From contig CALFIX010000047.1 in the NCBI GenBank assembly GCA_937877515.1, positions 1 through 5,405 of the forward strand: a stretch of 5,405 bases of DNA, written 5' to 3'. Of the stretch, positions 3,942-5,405 are shown in pieces; the first letter of the stretch is position 1; each line of letters opens with the position of its first letter. A model generated the notes under the pieces. It was not told where the DNA came from. It saw nothing but the letters and a program-made list of their open reading frames with translations, and ran no database searches. The DNA is from an uncultured Treponema sp. (GTDB lineage: Bacteria > Spirochaetota > Spirochaetia > Treponematales > Treponemataceae). The position numbers were made by a program, and so were the translations under genes.

Positions 3942-5242
3942 CAGTAAGTACCTCTGGAGTTTTTAGACTTGTTGTTCTTAAAGCTTGCTCGTGCACCCTT
4001 AGAGTTGTTGCGAGAGGTTTTAAAGCTTTCGCGAGAGTGTTTAGAGTTTTCGCGGGGAGTCTTAACGCTGTCGCGCGGACATCTGGAGTCTTCTCGATAA
4101 ATGTAAAGGGTTGTGTCCAGGTTGCCGGCTTTTAAGCTTTTTAAACTTTGTGCATAGTGACCAATATTTTCCTGGAAGGTTTTCTGGCTTGTAATTACAC
4201 CAAGTTCCCAATCAGGAAAATCTGTAAAAAGAGAAGCCATATCGCGGTATAAGGCTTTTGCTTCTTCTTCATCTCCAATACGTTCTCCGTAAGGAGGATT
4301 ACATAAAAGAAGTCCTGCGGGGTATGGAGCATGCAAATCTCTAAAATCACTTACAATAAAGTCCGGGCGTTCAAGGTGAACATCGCTATCTATTAAGTTT
4401 AAGGCTCTGCCTGCAGTAACAAAGGCATGTTCTGCATTTAGCTTTGCATTTTCTATAGCTTCAGGGTTTATGTCGCTGCCTGTTATGTGGCATTCTACAT
4501 CTGTGCGAATTTTACCGGCTTCTTCTTTTTTTATTTCTACAGCCCTCTCCTGATTATATATGGCAAGAGTTTCGTATGCGAAGTGGCGGCCTAAGCCTGG
4601 CGCTACATTATGTGCATAAAGAGCTGCTTCTATGGCAATTGTTCCACTGCCACAGAAAGGGTCGTGTAAAGGAGTTTTTCTTTTCCAAAAAAATTCCTGC
4701 AATAAAACGGCAGCTGTTGTTTCGCGTAGTGGTGCGGGGCCTCCGTTTGTGCGGTAACCTCTTTTGTGTAAGGCTTCTCCAGATGTGTCTAATAAAACTG
4801 TTACAATATCGTTTTCTACATAGACACGTACATCATGACTTTCTCCACTTTCTGGTAAAGTTGTCATGCGCCAGGAGTCACCAAGTTTTTTGTAGATTGC
4901 TTTTTGTATCATTGACTGAACAGTGTGTTCGCTAGAAAGTTTACTCTTGTGCGTGCGAACTTTGTCTACAACAATGCGACTGTCTTTTTTAAAGTAGTCC
5001 TGCCAGTTAACTCTATAACAGCCTTCAAAGAGTGAGTCAAAATCTAAAGCCCTGTAAGAGGTAAGCTGAATGTAAACTCTGTCACTAGTTCGCAGGCAAT
5101 AATTTGCACGGTAAAAAGCGTCATCGTCTCCTGTAAAATTTACTCTTCCGGGAGCATTACCTGCTAAATGAAAGCCTAAAAGTTTTAATTCGTTTCCAAG
5201 AATTTTTTCTGCACCAATGGCACAAAGAGCTGTATAAGTCAT
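3941..5242 (-). CDS. THUMP-domain rRNA (guanine-N2) methyltransferase, RlmL/YpsC type
   Basis: The 433-residue protein has the COG0116 layout. An N-terminal ferredoxin-like and THUMP RNA-binding region (about 1-155) leads into LHKRGYRTNGGPAPLRET, then a Rossmann SAM-methyltransferase domain with DPFCGSG (194-200, SAM binding), GSDINPEAI (acidic strand-2 residue) and the catalytic NPPYGERI (315-322). Members such as the N-terminal half of E. coli RlmKL methylate N2 of a guanosine in 23S rRNA (G2445) in the cytoplasm; the exact target here is inferred. Relatives of the stand-alone type end near residue 383. This one adds a tail of about 50 residues rich in Lys, Arg, Ser and Asn, built of 7-residue repeats. 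The ATG at 5242 has no Shine-Dalgarno, and a candidate promoter ends right before it. It is the first gene of an operon with the TetR regulator, with a one-base stop/start overlap. Confidence 0.92.
   Translation of the reverse strand: MTYTALCAIGAEKILGNELKLLGFHLAGNAPGRVNFTGDDDAFYRANYCLRTSDRVYIQLTSYRALDFDSLFEGCYRVNWQDYFKKDSRIVVDKVRTHKSKLSSEHTVQSMIQKAIYKKLGDSWRMTTLPESGESHDVRVYVENDIVTVLLDTSGEALHKRGYRTNGGPAPLRETTAAVLLQEFFWKRKTPLHDPFCGSGTIAIEAALYAHNVAPGLGRHFAYETLAIYNQERAVEIKKEEAGKIRTDVECHITGSDINPEAIENAKLNAEHAFVTAGRALNLIDSDVHLERPDFIVSDFRDLHAPYPAGLLLCNPPYGERIGDEEEAKALYRDMASLFTDFPDWELGVITSQKTFQENIGHYAQSLKSLKAGNLDTTLYIYREDSRCPRDSVKTPRENSKHSRESFKTSRNNSKGARASFKNNKSKNSRGTY
3978..4082 (-). repeat. Five 21-bp tandem repeats encoding a basic 7-residue repeat tail
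   Basis: Five degenerate 21-bp units (3978-3998, 3999-4019, 4020-4040, 4041-4061, 4062-4082) lie near the 3' end of the methyltransferase gene. On the plus strand most begin TTAAAGCT or TTAGAGTT and contain a CG-rich centre such as TCGCGAGAG. In the protein they read, in order, PRDSVKT, PRENSKH, SRESFKT, SRNNSKG and ARASFKN, approximately (P/S)R-x-S-x-K-x. Because 21 is a multiple of three, copy-number changes keep the frame. A weaker partial unit may flank each end. The likely role of such a tail is non-specific RNA or ribosome binding. Confidence 0.85.
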
Positions 5243-5244
5243 AA

Positions 5245-5267
5245 TGACAATTTAGTGTATTTTGTCA
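5245..5267. promoter_or_regulatory. Candidate TetR operator: interrupted palindrome before the methyltransferase gene
   Basis: TGACAA (5245-5250) and TTGTCA (5262-5267) are perfect inverted arms around an 11-base centre; a further TA/TA pair is symmetric, so 16 of 23 positions fit the palindrome. It lies immediately upstream of the ATG at 5242 and overlaps the presumed -10 box and spacer, where a repressor would block RNA polymerase. Size and position suit a TetR-family dimer, and a TetR gene is in this operon. Binding by that protein is inference. Confidence 0.55.
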
Positions 5268-5277
5268 GAATGAGCAA
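5249..5277 (-). promoter_or_regulatory. Possible promoter of the methyltransferase-TetR operon
   Basis: On the minus strand TAAATT (5254-5249, 4 of 6) lies 17 bases after TTGCTC (5277-5272, 3 of 6). Transcription would start at about 5242, the A of the start codon, implying a leaderless mRNA and fitting the missing ribosome binding site. The -35 match is weak. Read-through from the gene ending at 5290 is an alternative. Confidence 0.35.
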
Positions 5278-5289
5278 GAGCTTATGTTT

Positions 5290-5405
5290 TTAAGATTTTC
5301 GCTTTGGTCCTTGCATTCCAAGGCGGCTTGTAACTGCAGCCTGAAGGTCTCCAATAGCATTTTCTATATTTGAATCTGTTTTGCCTACAATGGCAGCATC
5401 GCAGG
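5290..5405 (-). CDS. Unidentified protein, C-terminal 37 codons only
   Basis: An open minus-strand frame enters from the right edge and stops at TAA (5292-5290). The visible end is CDAAIVGKTDSNIENAIGD followed by LQAAVTSRLGMQGPKRKS: a probable amphipathic helix and a short basic Lys/Arg tail. Codon use and composition fit a real gene end, and it runs in the same direction as the methyltransferase 47 bases downstream. No intrinsic terminator is visible between them. I do not recognise the family from this fragment. Confidence 0.55.
   Translation of the reverse strand, partial: CDAAIVGKTDSNIENAIGDLQAAVTSRLGMQGPKRKS

Overview
The window looks like AT-rich bacterial DNA from a spirochaete, most likely a gut or oral Treponema. 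This is inference, from remembered resemblance of the broken recombinase to integrases in that genus, from a spirochaete-style lipoprotein signal (FTS-C), and from a tRNA without an encoded CCA end. No database search was possible. The first 29 bases are not genomic: they match the Illumina TruSeq read-2 adapter, so this is an untrimmed contig end.

Left region (30-1430), accessory and decayed. A short leader holds an 11-codon ORF with a perfect Shine-Dalgarno and a 7-bp hairpin. It precedes a GNAT acetyltransferase gene that has lost its normal C-terminus. The gene runs head-on into the antisense remains of a tyrosine recombinase, and both break at the same point (about 642-668). The recombinase remnant keeps the R (TGMRAGE) and HxxR (HSFR) motifs but lacks the catalytic tyrosine. 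It has at least one frameshift and one probable internal deletion. It lies just beyond the 3' end and terminator of an initiator tRNA gene, in the same orientation, as expected for an integrase of an element inserted near a tRNA.

Middle region (1431-3358). The minus strand carries the tRNA-fMet with a near-consensus promoter, and upstream of it a PrsW-family intramembrane protease. Divergent from PrsW, on the plus strand, is a predicted lipoprotein of unknown function with beta-rich, fibronectin-III-like character.

Right region (3333-5405), all minus strand. A THUMP-domain RlmL/YpsC-type rRNA guanine-N2 methyltransferase is followed, with a one-base stop/start overlap, by a TetR-family regulator, so the two form an operon. 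A 23-bp interrupted palindrome over the presumed promoter is a good candidate TetR operator, implying autoregulation of the methyltransferase-regulator pair. The methyltransferase has an extra basic C-terminal tail encoded by about five 21-bp tandem repeats. The TetR gene converges on the lipoprotein gene with a 26-bp overlap, and the lipoprotein's likely terminator lies inside TetR on the opposite strand. The window ends in the C-terminal 37 codons of another unidentified minus-strand gene.

I see no complete novel defence or mobile system. The points most worth checking are the predicted operator with the repeat-tailed methyltransferase, the GNAT/recombinase junction, and the GNAT leader.
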